Positions 34,646 to 43,092 of a DNA stretch of 64,000 nucleotides are shown piece by piece (position 1 is the first letter of the stretch; every line of letters begins with the position of its first letter). The DNA comes from JBBSAT01 sp044223665. GTDB taxonomy: Bacteria; Myxococcota_A; Polyangia; Polyangiales; Sandaracinaceae. A model generated the notes under the pieces. The model was not told the DNA's origin. It was given only the letters and a program-made list of their open reading frames with translations, and searched no databases. A program made the translations under genes and the position numbers. Where the stretch lies: assembly GCA_044223665.1 (NCBI GenBank), contig JBGALT010000002.1:83589-147588 (forward strand). Direction: 5' to 3'.

Positions 34646-35140
34646 TCAGAACACGCCGGGCACGAGTCGGAAGCGGACCTTCTCGCGATAGGCGCCGTAC
34701 GCCGCGTCGGCGCCGAGCATCCGTTCCTCGACGAGGATGCGCGGCACGAGCACCGCGAGCACGAGCGCGGCGCCGCCGATCGCCGCGAGCACGCCGCGGC
34801 TCGCGCAGGCCGTGACCAGCATCCCGAGCTCGGCGAGGTAGATGGGATGCCGCACGAGCCGGTACGGGCCGCGCGCCACGATCTCGCGCCGCGCCGGCAG
34901 GATCGCGAACGAGCGCCCGAGGGTCGCGAGCGAGCCGAGCGCGAAGAGGCCGAACACGCCGTGCGCGATCACGAGCGCCATCGGCCAGGCGGGGAGCGCG
35001 AGCCGATACGCGACGCCGCTCGCCAGCACCGAAGGCAGCGCCCGCACGAGATCGGCCGTCGCGGCACGCTCTTTCGCGTCGGTGCGCGCGACGAAGAGCG
35101 CTCCCACGACGACGTTCACCGCCGAGAGCATGGCGCGCAC
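34646..35140 (-). CDS. Isoprenylcysteine methyltransferase-like membrane protein
   Basis: From the first conventional start (GTG at 35140) the protein has 164 residues. Hydrophobic helices alternate with the SAM-binding signature of ICMT/PEMT-type enzymes: REIVARGPYRLVRHPIYLAE and VEERMLGADAAYGAYREKVR, ending RLVPGVF. The same frame stays open and hydrophobic upstream (ALDVCFGLTAIGWSVLGIV) to the stop of the small gene at 35284, but has no ATG, GTG or TTG there; a CTG overlapping that stop could be the true start. It should methylate a small or lipid substrate at the membrane. Confidence 0.65.
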   Translation of the reverse strand: MRAMLSAVNVVVGALFVARTDAKERAATADLVRALPSVLASGVAYRLALPAWPMALVIAHGVFGLFALGSLATLGRSFAILPARREIVARGPYRLVRHPIYLAELGMLVTACASRGVLAAIGGAALVLAVLVPRILVEERMLGADAAYGAYREKVRFRLVPGVF

Positions 35141-35283
35141 GCCGAGCGGCAGGTCGTCGTCGTGGACGATGCCGAGGACGGACCAGCCGATCGCCGTCAG
35201 GCCGAAACAAACGTCGAGGGCGCGATCCAGCGGATCACGCCCTCGAGGTCGGGTCGTCTCGACCGGGGTCTGGGCGGGCTCGA

Positions 35284-35382
35284 TCAGTAGAAGATCCGGC
35301 CCCAGCCGAAGACGTAGGAGAGCACGTTCAGAAGCACCAGGACGCCGATGAAAGCGCCCACGCGGATCATGTTGCTGTTCAC
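35284..35382 (-). CDS. Small single-pass membrane protein (32 aa)
   Basis: A GTG at 35380-35382, preceded by GAGGGG with a 6-nt spacer, opens a frame reading (M)NSNMIRVGAFIGVLVLLN and ending YVFGWGRIFY with TGA. About 20 central residues form one hydrophobic helix. It lies just downstream of argG on the same strand and its stop meets the open frame of the methyltransferase, suggesting coupled translation. The clear ribosome site and position argue for a real gene; the function is unknown. An ATG at 35370 is a weaker start. Confidence 0.5.
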   Translation of the reverse strand: MNSNMIRVGAFIGVLVLLNVLSYVFGWGRIFY

Positions 35383-35461
35383 TGGATACCCCTCGTGGAG
35401 ACCATGGGATACGGGCCTGGGTCGCGATTCTCCCTCGGCGGAATGCCGATCTGCAACCGCC

Positions 35462-36799
35462 TCATTCCTCGCCGATCGGCAGCTTGCTCAGCGGCTTCTC
35501 GGCCGCGAGCCGCTTCACGCTCGAGAGGTGGTGAAGCAGTAGATCTCGGTTGTCGGTGACCGAGAGCGACTGCATCTCGAGCGCGCCGATGCGGTCCTCC
35601 GGGGTGAAGGCCGGATCCTCGACCTTCTCCATGGAGAGCTTGTCGGGGCCGTACGTCATGTGCTCGGCCTTCGTGGAGAGGATCGTGTAGTCGTCGCCTC
35701 GACGCAGCTCGAGCTTCACCTGGCCGGTGATGGACGGCGCGACCCAGCGCGTGAGCGCGTCCTTGAGCATCATCGACTCGGGGTCGAACCACTTGCCTTC
35801 GTAGAGGAGGCGCCCGAGGCGGCGGCCGAGCGTCACGTACTGATCGGTGGTCGACTCGTTGTGGATGGCCGAGAGGAGGCGCTCGTAGGCGATGTGCAGG
35901 AGCGCCATGCCGGGCGCCTCGTAGATGCCTCGGCTCTTGGCGTCGATCACGCGGTTCTCGATCTGGTCGCTCATGCCGAGGCCGTGGCGGCCGCCGATGC
36001 GATTGCACTCGAGGAAGAGCGCGAGAAGGCCGCCGTGGTCCTTGCCGTTCACGGCGACGGGCAGGCCCTGCGCGAATTCGATCGTCACGTGCTCCGGCTC
36101 GATCTCGACGCCCTTCTTCCAGTGCGCGACGCCCATGATCGGCTCGACGATCTGCATGGACACGTCGAGGCGCTCGAGGTCCTTCGCCTCGTGCGTCGCG
36201 CCGAGCACGTTCGCGTCGGTCGAGTACGCCTTCTCGGTGCCCATCTTGTACGGCAGGCCCACCTTCGCGAGGTACTCGCTCATCTCCTTGCGGCCGCCGA
36301 ACGCGCTCACGAAGGCCTGGTCGAGCCAGGGCTTGTAGATGCGCAGCGCGGGGTTCACGAGGATGCCGTAGCGATAGAAGCGCTGGATGTCGTTGCCCTT
36401 GTGGGTCGAGCCGTCGCCGAACACGTCGACGCCGTCGTCCTTCATCGCGCGCACGATCGCGGTCGCCGTGACGGCGCGGCCGAGGGGCGTCGTGTTGAAG
36501 TACTTCTTGCCGCCGACGCCGAGGTGGAAGGCGCCGCACTGGATGGCGACGAGGCCCTCGCGGACCATGGCCTCGCGGCAGTCGATGATGCGGGCGACCT
36601 TCGCGCCGTGCTCGAGCGCGATCGGTGGGATCTCGTTCGGGTCCTTCTCGTCCGGCTGCGCGAGGTCGGCCGTGTAGGCGTAGACGTCGACGCCCTGGCG
36701 GCTCATCCAGGCGACGGCGCAGCGCGTGTCGAGGCCGCCGGAGAAGGCGATGCCGATCTTGGTGCCCTTGGAGGGAAGCTGACGGTAGATGCGCGACAT
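35462..36799 (-). CDS. argG: Argininosuccinate synthase (long, E. coli type)
   Basis: The ATG at 36799 (MSRIYRQLPSKGTKIGIAFS) gives 445 residues. The ATP-binding PPi-loop is SGGLDT near residue 20. Other family segments include YAYTADLAQPDEKDPNEIP, AIQCGAFHLGVGGKKYFNTT, FGDGSTHKGNDIQRFYRYG, EKAYSTDANVLGATHEAKDL and RIGGRHGLGMSDQIENRVID. The last is characteristic of the E. coli-type enzyme. It condenses citrulline and aspartate with ATP to make argininosuccinate. No other arginine synthesis gene is adjacent. Agmatine genes lie about 10 and 16 kb away. Confidence 0.95.
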   Translation of the reverse strand: MSRIYRQLPSKGTKIGIAFSGGLDTRCAVAWMSRQGVDVYAYTADLAQPDEKDPNEIPPIALEHGAKVARIIDCREAMVREGLVAIQCGAFHLGVGGKKYFNTTPLGRAVTATAIVRAMKDDGVDVFGDGSTHKGNDIQRFYRYGILVNPALRIYKPWLDQAFVSAFGGRKEMSEYLAKVGLPYKMGTEKAYSTDANVLGATHEAKDLERLDVSMQIVEPIMGVAHWKKGVEIEPEHVTIEFAQGLPVAVNGKDHGGLLALFLECNRIGGRHGLGMSDQIENRVIDAKSRGIYEAPGMALLHIAYERLLSAIHNESTTDQYVTLGRRLGRLLYEGKWFDPESMMLKDALTRWVAPSITGQVKLELRRGDDYTILSTKAEHMTYGPDKLSMEKVEDPAFTPEDRIGALEMQSLSVTDNRDLLLHHLSSVKRLAAEKPLSKLPIGEE

Positions 36800-36857
36800 G
36801 GTCGGGCGCGTGTATGCCACGAAACGCGCGCGAATCGAGCAGCGATCGCGTGCCGTC

Positions 36858-38474
36858 TCACGGCGCGGCGCGGGCTCCGTTCAGCACGAAGGCCTGCGAG
36901 ACCTGCACGTCGGTGTCCAGGGGCCCGAACCGCTGGTCGGTGATCACACGGAGCATGCAGGCCTCGGCGCGCTGGCCGTCGTCGAGCGTCGTTCGGCCGA
37001 GGTGCGCTTCGTGGACTTCACCGCGCACGTCGATCGTGAAGACGACCTCGATGCGCCCGTCGACGGACGGATAGACATCGAGCGCCTCCTGCGCACAGCG
37101 CGTCAGCCGCGGCAGCGCTCGGTGGATCACCCGTTGGAGCGCCGAGCGCGAGAGGGCTCCTCGGACGTGGACCTCGGCCGTGCGTACGACCGCGGGCGAG
37201 TGGTGCGCGTGCGGCCGCGGGGCGTCGACGACGAGCGCGTACTCGTCGGGGACGCGGAGGACGGGGACCTCCTCCGCAGGTTCTTCGTGGGGGCTCGCCG
37301 TGTTCGGCGGGGCGGGTGGCGGCACCGGCGCCCAGGTGACGACCGAGGAAGGAGGCGCGGGCGGCCGAGCCGTCGCCGATCGCGCCGTGGGCGTAGGGGC
37401 GGGAGCGCGCACCGAGAGCATCGCCAGGACCGCGGCAGCGCACAACGATGCGACCACGACCGCCGCGATCACGGCACCGACGCTGCGCGACGTGCTCGCA
37501 CGCGGCTCGGGGATCGGTGCGGGCGCTGCCGCGGAAAGGCCCGCGACGTGCGGCGTCCGTCGCGGCGGCGCGGGACGAAAGGGCGTTCGCACCGGGCTCG
37601 CTGGCGCGACGGGAGCCGCGGGCGCTACCGAGGCCGCAGGCGACGACGCCCGTCGGAGCTCGTCCGCGAGCATGCGCGCGTCGGTGGGTCGCGCGCCTCG
37701 CTCGCGCTCGAGGCATCGGTGGATCACGCGCGCGAGCGGCTCCGGCACCGACGGCGCGAGCTTGCGAAGCTCACGGGGCGGCTCGGTGAAGAGCTTCGCG
37801 ATCAGCTCGGGCAGCGTCTCCGCTTCGTAGGGCGTCGTGCCCGCGAGCGCCTCGAAGAGCACGACGCCCATCGAGTAGAGGTCGGAGCGCGCATCGAGAT
37901 CGCGCGCGCCGCGCGCTTGTTCGGGAGAGAGGTAGTGCCCGGTGCCGATCAGCTCGCCGGTCTTGGTGAGCGGCGAGAGCGCCGTGGCGTGCTTGGCGAT
38001 GCCGAAGTCGAGGAGCTTGGGCTGGACGTGCCCGTCGATCGTCTCGAGGAAGATGTTGTCGGGCTTGAGGTCGCGATGGACGATCCCCGCGTCGTGCAGC
38101 GCCGCGAGCGCGTCCACGATCGGGAGCAGGTGCGTCGCGAGCTCGGCGGTCGAGAGAGGGCGCCGCACGATGCGCTCGGCGAGGCTCTCGCCGTCGAGCA
38201 GCTCCATCGCCATCCACGGGCGATCGCCATCGACGCCCGCATCGTGGATGTCGACGATCGCCGGGTGCCGCACGCGGGAGGCGGCGATGGCCTCGCGGAG
38301 GAAGCGCTCGGCGCCGAGCGTGCTCGAGGCCTCGTCCGCGATGACCTTCAGCGCGACGTTCTTCTGCAGCACGACGTTCTCGGCGATCCACACCTCGCCC
38401 ATGCCGCCGCGCCCGAGCGGCCGGCTGAGTCGGTACTTGCCTGCGATGACGGTGGATGGGGTCAGGGACGTCAC
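36858..38474 (-). CDS. Membrane Ser/Thr kinase with an AgmX/PglI-like C-terminal domain
   Basis: A GTG at 38474 (VTSLTPSTVIAGKYRLSRPL) gives 538 residues; the longer frame upstream is basic and unlikely. Residues about 13-270 are a complete kinase: LGRGGMGEVWIAEN, NVALKVI, IVHRDLKPDNIFLE, LLDFGIAKHA, TGHYLSPEQARG, DLYSMGVVLFEAL. A Pro/Ala linker and a membrane helix (GAVIAAVVVASLCAAAVLAM) follow. The extracytoplasmic region ends in a domain with ALPRLTRCAQEALDVYP, GRIEVVFTIDVRGEVHEAHL and VITDQRFG, like the C-terminal domain of the gliding-motility proteins AgmX/PglI. It may sense an envelope signal. Confidence 0.82.
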   Translation of the reverse strand: MTSLTPSTVIAGKYRLSRPLGRGGMGEVWIAENVVLQKNVALKVIADEASSTLGAERFLREAIAASRVRHPAIVDIHDAGVDGDRPWMAMELLDGESLAERIVRRPLSTAELATHLLPIVDALAALHDAGIVHRDLKPDNIFLETIDGHVQPKLLDFGIAKHATALSPLTKTGELIGTGHYLSPEQARGARDLDARSDLYSMGVVLFEALAGTTPYEAETLPELIAKLFTEPPRELRKLAPSVPEPLARVIHRCLERERGARPTDARMLADELRRASSPAASVAPAAPVAPASPVRTPFRPAPPRRTPHVAGLSAAAPAPIPEPRASTSRSVGAVIAAVVVASLCAAAVLAMLSVRAPAPTPTARSATARPPAPPSSVVTWAPVPPPAPPNTASPHEEPAEEVPVLRVPDEYALVVDAPRPHAHHSPAVVRTAEVHVRGALSRSALQRVIHRALPRLTRCAQEALDVYPSVDGRIEVVFTIDVRGEVHEAHLGRTTLDDGQRAEACMLRVITDQRFGPLDTDVQVSQAFVLNGARAAP

Positions 38475-38730
38475 GACGCGTTCCTCGCGGGACTTCTCGG
38501 CGGCTCGAGGCGGGCGTTGCGCGGAGAGCCTGCGAATCGCGGGAAGGCCGGCGATGGGCGCTCGCTGAGCCGAAGGGGGGATCGTGAGTCGTGATCCAGC
38601 GGGCGCGTCGTCGCGACACACGGCTGCGTTGACGGTCGAGCGGATCGACCTCAGGATCGGATGCGTGCAAGGCGCAAGGATCGGGCGTACCCGAGGCGTC
38701 GGGAATCGTCGGCCTCTCGTGCCTCGAGCG

Positions 38731-39231
38731 ATGGTCACGTGGCTCCTTCTGGTGATGCTGGTCGCGTGCGGTAGCCCGGGCGACGAGGACGAGTCGACGA
38801 CGATTCGGATCACCGCCATCGCGCCGTACGTGATCACGTCCGGGACACCGTACGAAGTGTTCGTCGACACCTCGAACGCTCTCTTCGTCCAACACCCGTT
38901 GTTCGGCTGCCGACGCGAGAGTGAGCTTGTCGAGATCCACTACGCGATGGGCCCCGACGGGTGGCCCGCCTCCGACGACGTCGTCTACACCAACATCAAC
39001 AACACCACTGGGACACCGCGCGCCATCCTCGGAGATTTGACCATCGGGAGCTCGCTGCCGGCGACGTACGGAGTCCACGGCAGTGCCTGGAACCCCAACG
39101 GCCCGTCGGTCGTGATCCGCATCCCGGCGCTCGACGCACGTGTGGAGGCAGCGATACCGCCTCTCGAGACGCGTGCCTGCGCGGGAATGCGCGAAGTCCC
39201 GCGTGACCGCCTCGACGCCGTGGGGCGGTGA
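38731..39231 (+). CDS. Small putative lipoprotein
   Basis: The ATG at 38731 (MVTWLLLVMLVACGSPGDED) gives a short signal with lipobox MLVAC and 166 residues. The mature part has strands such as IRITAIAPYVITSGTPYEVF and a pair of Cys (FGCRRES, RACAGM). It is divergent from the kinase gene across 256 bp. No domain recognised. Confidence 0.5.
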   Translation: MVTWLLLVMLVACGSPGDEDESTTIRITAIAPYVITSGTPYEVFVDTSNALFVQHPLFGCRRESELVEIHYAMGPDGWPASDDVVYTNINNTTGTPRAILGDLTIGSSLPATYGVHGSAWNPNGPSVVIRIPALDARVEAAIPPLETRACAGMREVPRDRLDAVGR

Positions 39232-39337
39232 CGGCAGGCGATGAAGGTGCGAGGGCTCGTGACGACGGCTGCATGAGCTCGGTGCGCGGGTGTGCGACGC
39301 GAAGGAGTGTGCCGACCTTGCCTCCGAACGGGTCGAG

Positions 39338-39540
39338 CGAGTACGACGACCCGGAACTTCGATCCGGGTCGTCGGACGCGCGGGTGGGAGTCCGAGGGAG
39401 GGCCGGCGGCCCTTCCTGGGTGGGGCCCGCGGGGAGGGCACGAGCTTGCTTCGCAAGCGGAGTGGGCAGCGCCGCGAGTACATCGGTACGGAAAGAGCGA
39501 TTCGCGGAACGCGGATCGTGCTTCCGGGCCGATGTACTAG
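39338..39540. mobile_element. Multi-hairpin repeat element, copy 2 (203 bp)
   Basis: Same orientation and same central sequence as 7858-8070, ending GTACTAG; the left end reads CGAGTAC, one base off CTAGTAC. The left hairpin is again perfect but with a different sequence: CGACGACCCGG (39344-39354) with 39364-39374, loop of 9. The middle GCTTGC/GCAAGC hairpin is kept (39444-39449 with 39453-39458), and the right hairpin (about 39490-39506 with 39510-39525) is kept with altered bases. The terminal CTAG at 39537-39540 supplies the TAG stop of the minus-strand gene at 39537. Confidence 0.65.
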
Positions 39541-40268
39541 CGACCGTCGTCCCAGCCCCAGCGCGGGACGCCCGCGTCGGGCGCCGGGACGTGGCCGATC
39601 CGCGCGTTCTCGAGCGCGACGACGGAGCCCCATTCGAGGTAGCGGAGGATCGCCGCGACCGCCTCTTCCTCGCCGGAGGGCGCGACCGCTCGCACCGCAT
39701 CGCCGGCGAGCGCCACGAAGCGCGCGCGCTCATCGTCTCCGATCGCGAGGTTCGCGTGGCGCACGAGGATGGGCGCGATGTCTCCGTGCAGCGCCGAGTA
39801 CAAGCGCGGGCCCCCGAAGACCTCGGTCAGCCACGCCGCGAGATGCGGTACGTGCGTGGCTCTCGGCTGGGCGAAGCGCGGCGCGAGGAGCGGATCGCGC
39901 GCCATCCGCTCGTGCATCGCCTTGGCGAGCCGCACGAAGGCCTCCGGCCCGCCGAACGCATCGGCGATCGAGCGCGAGCGTGCGGCCGTGAGCTCGTAGC
40001 GCGCCATCTCGACGATCGACGACACGTAGGGCTGGACGAGCGCGAAGAACGGCGGGAAGTGAGGGCCCTTCCGGAACCCCTCACGATGCGCCTCGGCCGA
40101 GGCCCACGTGATGCGGACCACGTAGCGGCCCGGCGTGTCGGAGGCGCGCGTCAGCTCGTAGCCGTGGCACTCGGGAGCCGCGGCGAGGTGCGCACCGGCG
40201 CGGCGATAGGCCTCCTCCAGCGCGGGATCGAACGCGGGTAGCTGATAGCGAACGTACTCGACGATCAT
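39537..40268 (-). CDS. ABM monooxygenase domain fused to a truncated haemoglobin
   Basis: A 243-residue two-domain protein. Residues 1-95 match the antibiotic biosynthesis monooxygenase (ABM) ferredoxin-like fold: MIVEYVRYQLP, CHGYELTRASDTPGRYVVRI, then WASAEAHREGF and PHFPPFFALV. Residues about 100-215 are a group 2 truncated globin: IADAFGGPEAFVRLAKAMHE, then RATHVPHLAAWLTEVFGGP with the probable proximal His, and LYSALHGDIAPILVRHANL. It is probably a cytoplasmic haem enzyme for oxygen, NO or small-molecule chemistry. A globin-ABM chimera is known from Streptomyces. It is divergent from an HxlR-type regulator, with a palindrome between them. Confidence 0.8.
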   Translation of the reverse strand: MIVEYVRYQLPAFDPALEEAYRRAGAHLAAAPECHGYELTRASDTPGRYVVRITWASAEAHREGFRKGPHFPPFFALVQPYVSSIVEMARYELTAARSRSIADAFGGPEAFVRLAKAMHERMARDPLLAPRFAQPRATHVPHLAAWLTEVFGGPRLYSALHGDIAPILVRHANLAIGDDERARFVALAGDAVRAVAPSGEEEAVAAILRYLEWGSVVALENARIGHVPAPDAGVPRWGWDDGR

Positions 40269-40289
40269 CGGTCGCGGTCTTACCGTCGT

Positions 40290-40323
40290 CGCGAACTCCC
40301 ATCCACGAACCAGTTGGTTCGCG
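40290..40323. promoter_or_regulatory. HxlR-type operator candidate
   Basis: CGAACCAGTTGGTTCG at 40306-40321 is a perfect 16-bp palindrome with a two-base centre. An additional CGCGAAC at 40290-40296 matches the flank GTTCGCG at 40317-40323. The site lies in the 62-bp gap between the divergent globin-fusion and regulator genes, 10 bp upstream of the regulator start. Confidence 0.65.
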
Positions 40324-40330
40324 AGGCCAC

Positions 40331-40708
40331 GTGGAACGCACCTACGAATGCCCGGTCGAGCTCGCAGTAGAGCAGCTCGGCGCGAAGTGGAAGCCCGTCT
40401 TGCTCGCGCACCTCAAGGATGCGCCGCTCCGCTACCGCGACCTTCGCGCACGGATGCCGCGCACCAGCGACAAGATGCTCACGCAGCGCCTGCGCGAGCT
40501 CTCCGAGGCAGGCCTCGTGAGGCGCGGCGAAGGCGGCTACCGGCTGACGCGGGATGGCGTGCGCTTGCGCCCGGTCCTCGAGGCGCTCTTCGCGTATGGC
40601 AGCGAGCTCGGCGAAGACCGAGGCATCGGGTTCTTCGGCGCCGAGCCGGTGACCACCGCGACGAAGCGCCGCGCGCCGGCCCAGCGCCGCACGACGCCGC
40701 AGCGCTGA
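40331..40708 (+). CDS. HxlR-family transcriptional regulator
   Basis: A 125-residue protein with GTG start at 40331 (MERTYECPVELAVEQLGAKW). The HxlR winged helix is complete: CPVELAVEQLGAKWKPVLLA, LRYRDLRARMPRTSDKMLTQ, LRELSEAGLVRR, YRLTRDGVRLRPVLEALFAY. The family Cys is in ECPVE and may sense redox or electrophiles. The tail from about residue 100 is basic. It probably controls the divergent ABM-globin gene and itself through the palindrome that overlaps its promoter. Confidence 0.87.
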   Translation: MERTYECPVELAVEQLGAKWKPVLLAHLKDAPLRYRDLRARMPRTSDKMLTQRLRELSEAGLVRRGEGGYRLTRDGVRLRPVLEALFAYGSELGEDRGIGFFGAEPVTTATKRRAPAQRRTTPQR

Positions 40709-40941
40709 GAGCGACCGGCGCGTGAGCCATCGCGTGGCTCGCGAGCAGCGATCCTCGCGTCGTGGTGTCGGCTCCGCGAGGAACCAGCGCCGGGGCCGCT
40801 CCCGGTGGCGCCACCGCCGCACCAGCACTTCCCGACGACGCCGTTCGACGTCGTGAGGGACTTCACGACGCAACCTCGGGGCACCCGCGCCTCCGGCGTG
40901 CTGCGTGCGGCTCGCGCCGAGCCCGAGGTTATGATCATGCC

Positions 40942-42414
40942 ATGCGCTCTGCGGGGCTCCTCCTCCTTTCTTCGTGCGTGGCCGGATGCGGGACGGCGGC
41001 GGCGGTGGACGCCGCGGTGGATGCGGCCATCGTGGACGCGCGCGTGCAGCCGTCGACGGACGTCGGCAACGACGCCCTGCCAGACACCGACTGCGCGCCG
41101 CCGGAGCTCTATGCTCGCTTCCGGTGCGAGGCCGGGCACATCTTCGAGACCCGATGTGACCCCGGGCCCTGCAATCACTGCACGAGCTTCGAGCGCACCG
41201 ATGTCTCGTGCCCGAACGGGTGCCGCATCGATCCTCCGCAGCTTCCTCAGGTCCCCGAGGACGTCTGCGCGCCGCTCGCCGACGTCGGCACGCCCTGCGC
41301 CACGGACGACGACTGCGCGCCGGCCGTGAGCGACGATGGCTACGGCGGGCCCGCGACACCGAAGGCGCTGCACTGCGACACCGGACACGGTGCATGCGCG
41401 AGCGACCACGAGGACTGCAACACCGCGGACGACGATCTCGACGGCACGATCGACGAAGGCTGCACCTGCGTGCCGCGCACGATCGTGCTCAGCGGCATCT
41501 CCGGCCTCCCCGGCGAGGCTGCGCTCGGCGGCGAGCGCATTCTGGTCTCCGCGTGGAGCGACCTCGGCTCGTCGCTCGCGCTCACCGACGCCGAGGGCGT
41601 CCCGCGCTCGTCGTACTCCGTGTCGGGCGGCTCGATCTCGCGGATCGCCGGCGGCTTCCTCTATCTCGAGAGCGGCGCGAGCACCGGCGCGGGCGCGATC
41701 CGGCGGATCGGCGACGACGGACGGCGCATCGGCACGACCACGTCGGTCTCGTGGCCCGCGGGATGGCCGACCGTGGGCGAGTGGGGCGCGGACCTCGTGC
41801 TCCTCGCACCGCTCGCCAGTGGGTCGTGGTCGATCGCGCGCATCGCCGCCGACGGCACCACGCTCGCGAGCGGCACCTTCGACGCCGCCGCAGCGGTTCG
41901 CCTCGCTCCGCTCGACGATGGCACGCCGCTCGTGATCGACGGCGCGGCGAGCTCGCCCGTCCGCCTGCTCGCGGCGGCGAGCGACGCCGCGACGCACCAC
42001 GTCGCGGACGTCTCCGCCGACCACGTGGGCCCGGCCAGCGAGGTCGCTCGCACCGCGGATCGCCTCTGGATCACCGCGCGTGACGTGAGCGGCGCGGTCG
42101 TGCTCGCGGCGATCGATCCGGCGACGGGCGCGTGGGCCGAGGCGCTCTCGCTCGGCGCGATCACCACGAGCCCGCCGATCGGCGGCGTGGCGGATCCCGT
42201 GGTGCACCTCGCGGCGCGCGGTGAGCACCTGTTCGCGAGCTGGCGCGATCTCCATGGTGCGCTGCGCACCGTCGTGCTCGACACGACCGGCACGCGCCTC
42301 GGCGAGTCGACGCTGCCGCTGGAAGGGCCGGCCTACCTGTACCCCGGCGGAACCGATGCGGGCGTGCGCCTCGTGGCGGGCGTCCGATTGCTCGCCCCGT
42401 GCGATGCGCTCTGA
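40942..42414 (+). CDS. Putative lipoprotein with a Cys-rich head and propeller-like body
   Basis: The ATG at 40942 (MRSAGLLLLSSCVAGCG) gives a signal with lipobox VAGC and 490 residues. Residues about 50-175 are rich in Cys (CAPPELYARFRCEAGHIFET, CDPGPCNHCTSF, CPNGCRI) and include a single MopE-like unit DCNTADDDLDGTIDEGC. The rest has short repeated strands (IRRIGDDGRRIG, WSIARIAADGTTLASGTF, LWITARDVSGAVVLAAID), consistent with a beta-propeller. The 233-bp gap before it shows nothing else. It lies 33 bp upstream of the operon 42448-45429. Confidence 0.6.
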   Translation: MRSAGLLLLSSCVAGCGTAAAVDAAVDAAIVDARVQPSTDVGNDALPDTDCAPPELYARFRCEAGHIFETRCDPGPCNHCTSFERTDVSCPNGCRIDPPQLPQVPEDVCAPLADVGTPCATDDDCAPAVSDDGYGGPATPKALHCDTGHGACASDHEDCNTADDDLDGTIDEGCTCVPRTIVLSGISGLPGEAALGGERILVSAWSDLGSSLALTDAEGVPRSSYSVSGGSISRIAGGFLYLESGASTGAGAIRRIGDDGRRIGTTTSVSWPAGWPTVGEWGADLVLLAPLASGSWSIARIAADGTTLASGTFDAAAAVRLAPLDDGTPLVIDGAASSPVRLLAAASDAATHHVADVSADHVGPASEVARTADRLWITARDVSGAVVLAAIDPATGAWAEALSLGAITTSPPIGGVADPVVHLAARGEHLFASWRDLHGALRTVVLDTTGTRLGESTLPLEGPAYLYPGGTDAGVRLVAGVRLLAPCDAL

Positions 42415-42447
42415 CGAGCGAGGCAGCTGCGCTACGCTGCGCCGCTC

Positions 42448-43092
42448 ATGGGCAAGGAAGTCTCGCGCACGACGGTGACGATCGACGGGGTCGATCACGC
42501 GGGCGATGCGTTGCTCGAGACGGACGAGCTCTTCCTCCGCGTCGAAGGGGAGCCCAAGCGGCGGCGGCTGCGCCTGCCCGAGCTCACGAAGGTGCGCGCC
42601 ACGAAGGGCGCGCTCGCGTTCGAGCACGGCGGGCATCGCTACGCGATCGCGGTCGCGGGCGCGGCGAAGTGGGCCGAGAAGATCCTCTCGCCGCCCACGC
42701 TCCTCGACAAGCTCGGCATCGCGCGTGGCGCGTCGATCCACGTCGACGGGGTGGAGGACGAGCCGGCGTTCGAGGCTGCGCTCGCGGAGGTCGAGGTCGT
42801 GCGCGTGCCGCTCGGGCCGAAGGCGAGCGTCGTCGTGCGCGGGATGACCACGAAGAAGGACCTCGCTTCCCTCGCGAAGGCGCGGCGCGCGGTCGGCGAC
42901 GGACTCGTGCTCTGGGCCGTGTACCCCAAGGGCCAGAAGGACTTCGGCGAGAGCGACGTGCGCGCCGCGGCGATCGCCGAGGGCCTGGTCGACGTGAAGG
43001 TCGCGCGCTTCTCGGACGTGCGCTCGGCGCTGAAGCTCGTCGTTCGCAAGAGCGAGCGCGCCATGCCCGCGAAGAAGACGGCGAAGCGATGA
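42448..43092 (+). CDS. DUF3052-like protein
   Basis: A 214-residue protein starting MGKEVSRTTVTIDGVDHAGD. The C-terminal part follows the DUF3052 pattern as I remember it: PPTLLDKLGIARGASIHVDG, then LVLWAVYPKGQKDFGESDVR and AAAIAEGLVDVKVA, then ALKLVVRK. The N-terminal 80 residues are a separate small domain that is predicted to be strand-rich (LFLRVEGEPKRRRLRLPELT). Function unknown. It is the first gene of a run of four whose ends overlap by four bases (ATGA or GTGA), so it should be co-transcribed with tesB. Confidence 0.55.
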   Translation: MGKEVSRTTVTIDGVDHAGDALLETDELFLRVEGEPKRRRLRLPELTKVRATKGALAFEHGGHRYAIAVAGAAKWAEKILSPPTLLDKLGIARGASIHVDGVEDEPAFEAALAEVEVVRVPLGPKASVVVRGMTTKKDLASLAKARRAVGDGLVLWAVYPKGQKDFGESDVRAAAIAEGLVDVKVARFSDVRSALKLVVRKSERAMPAKKTAKR

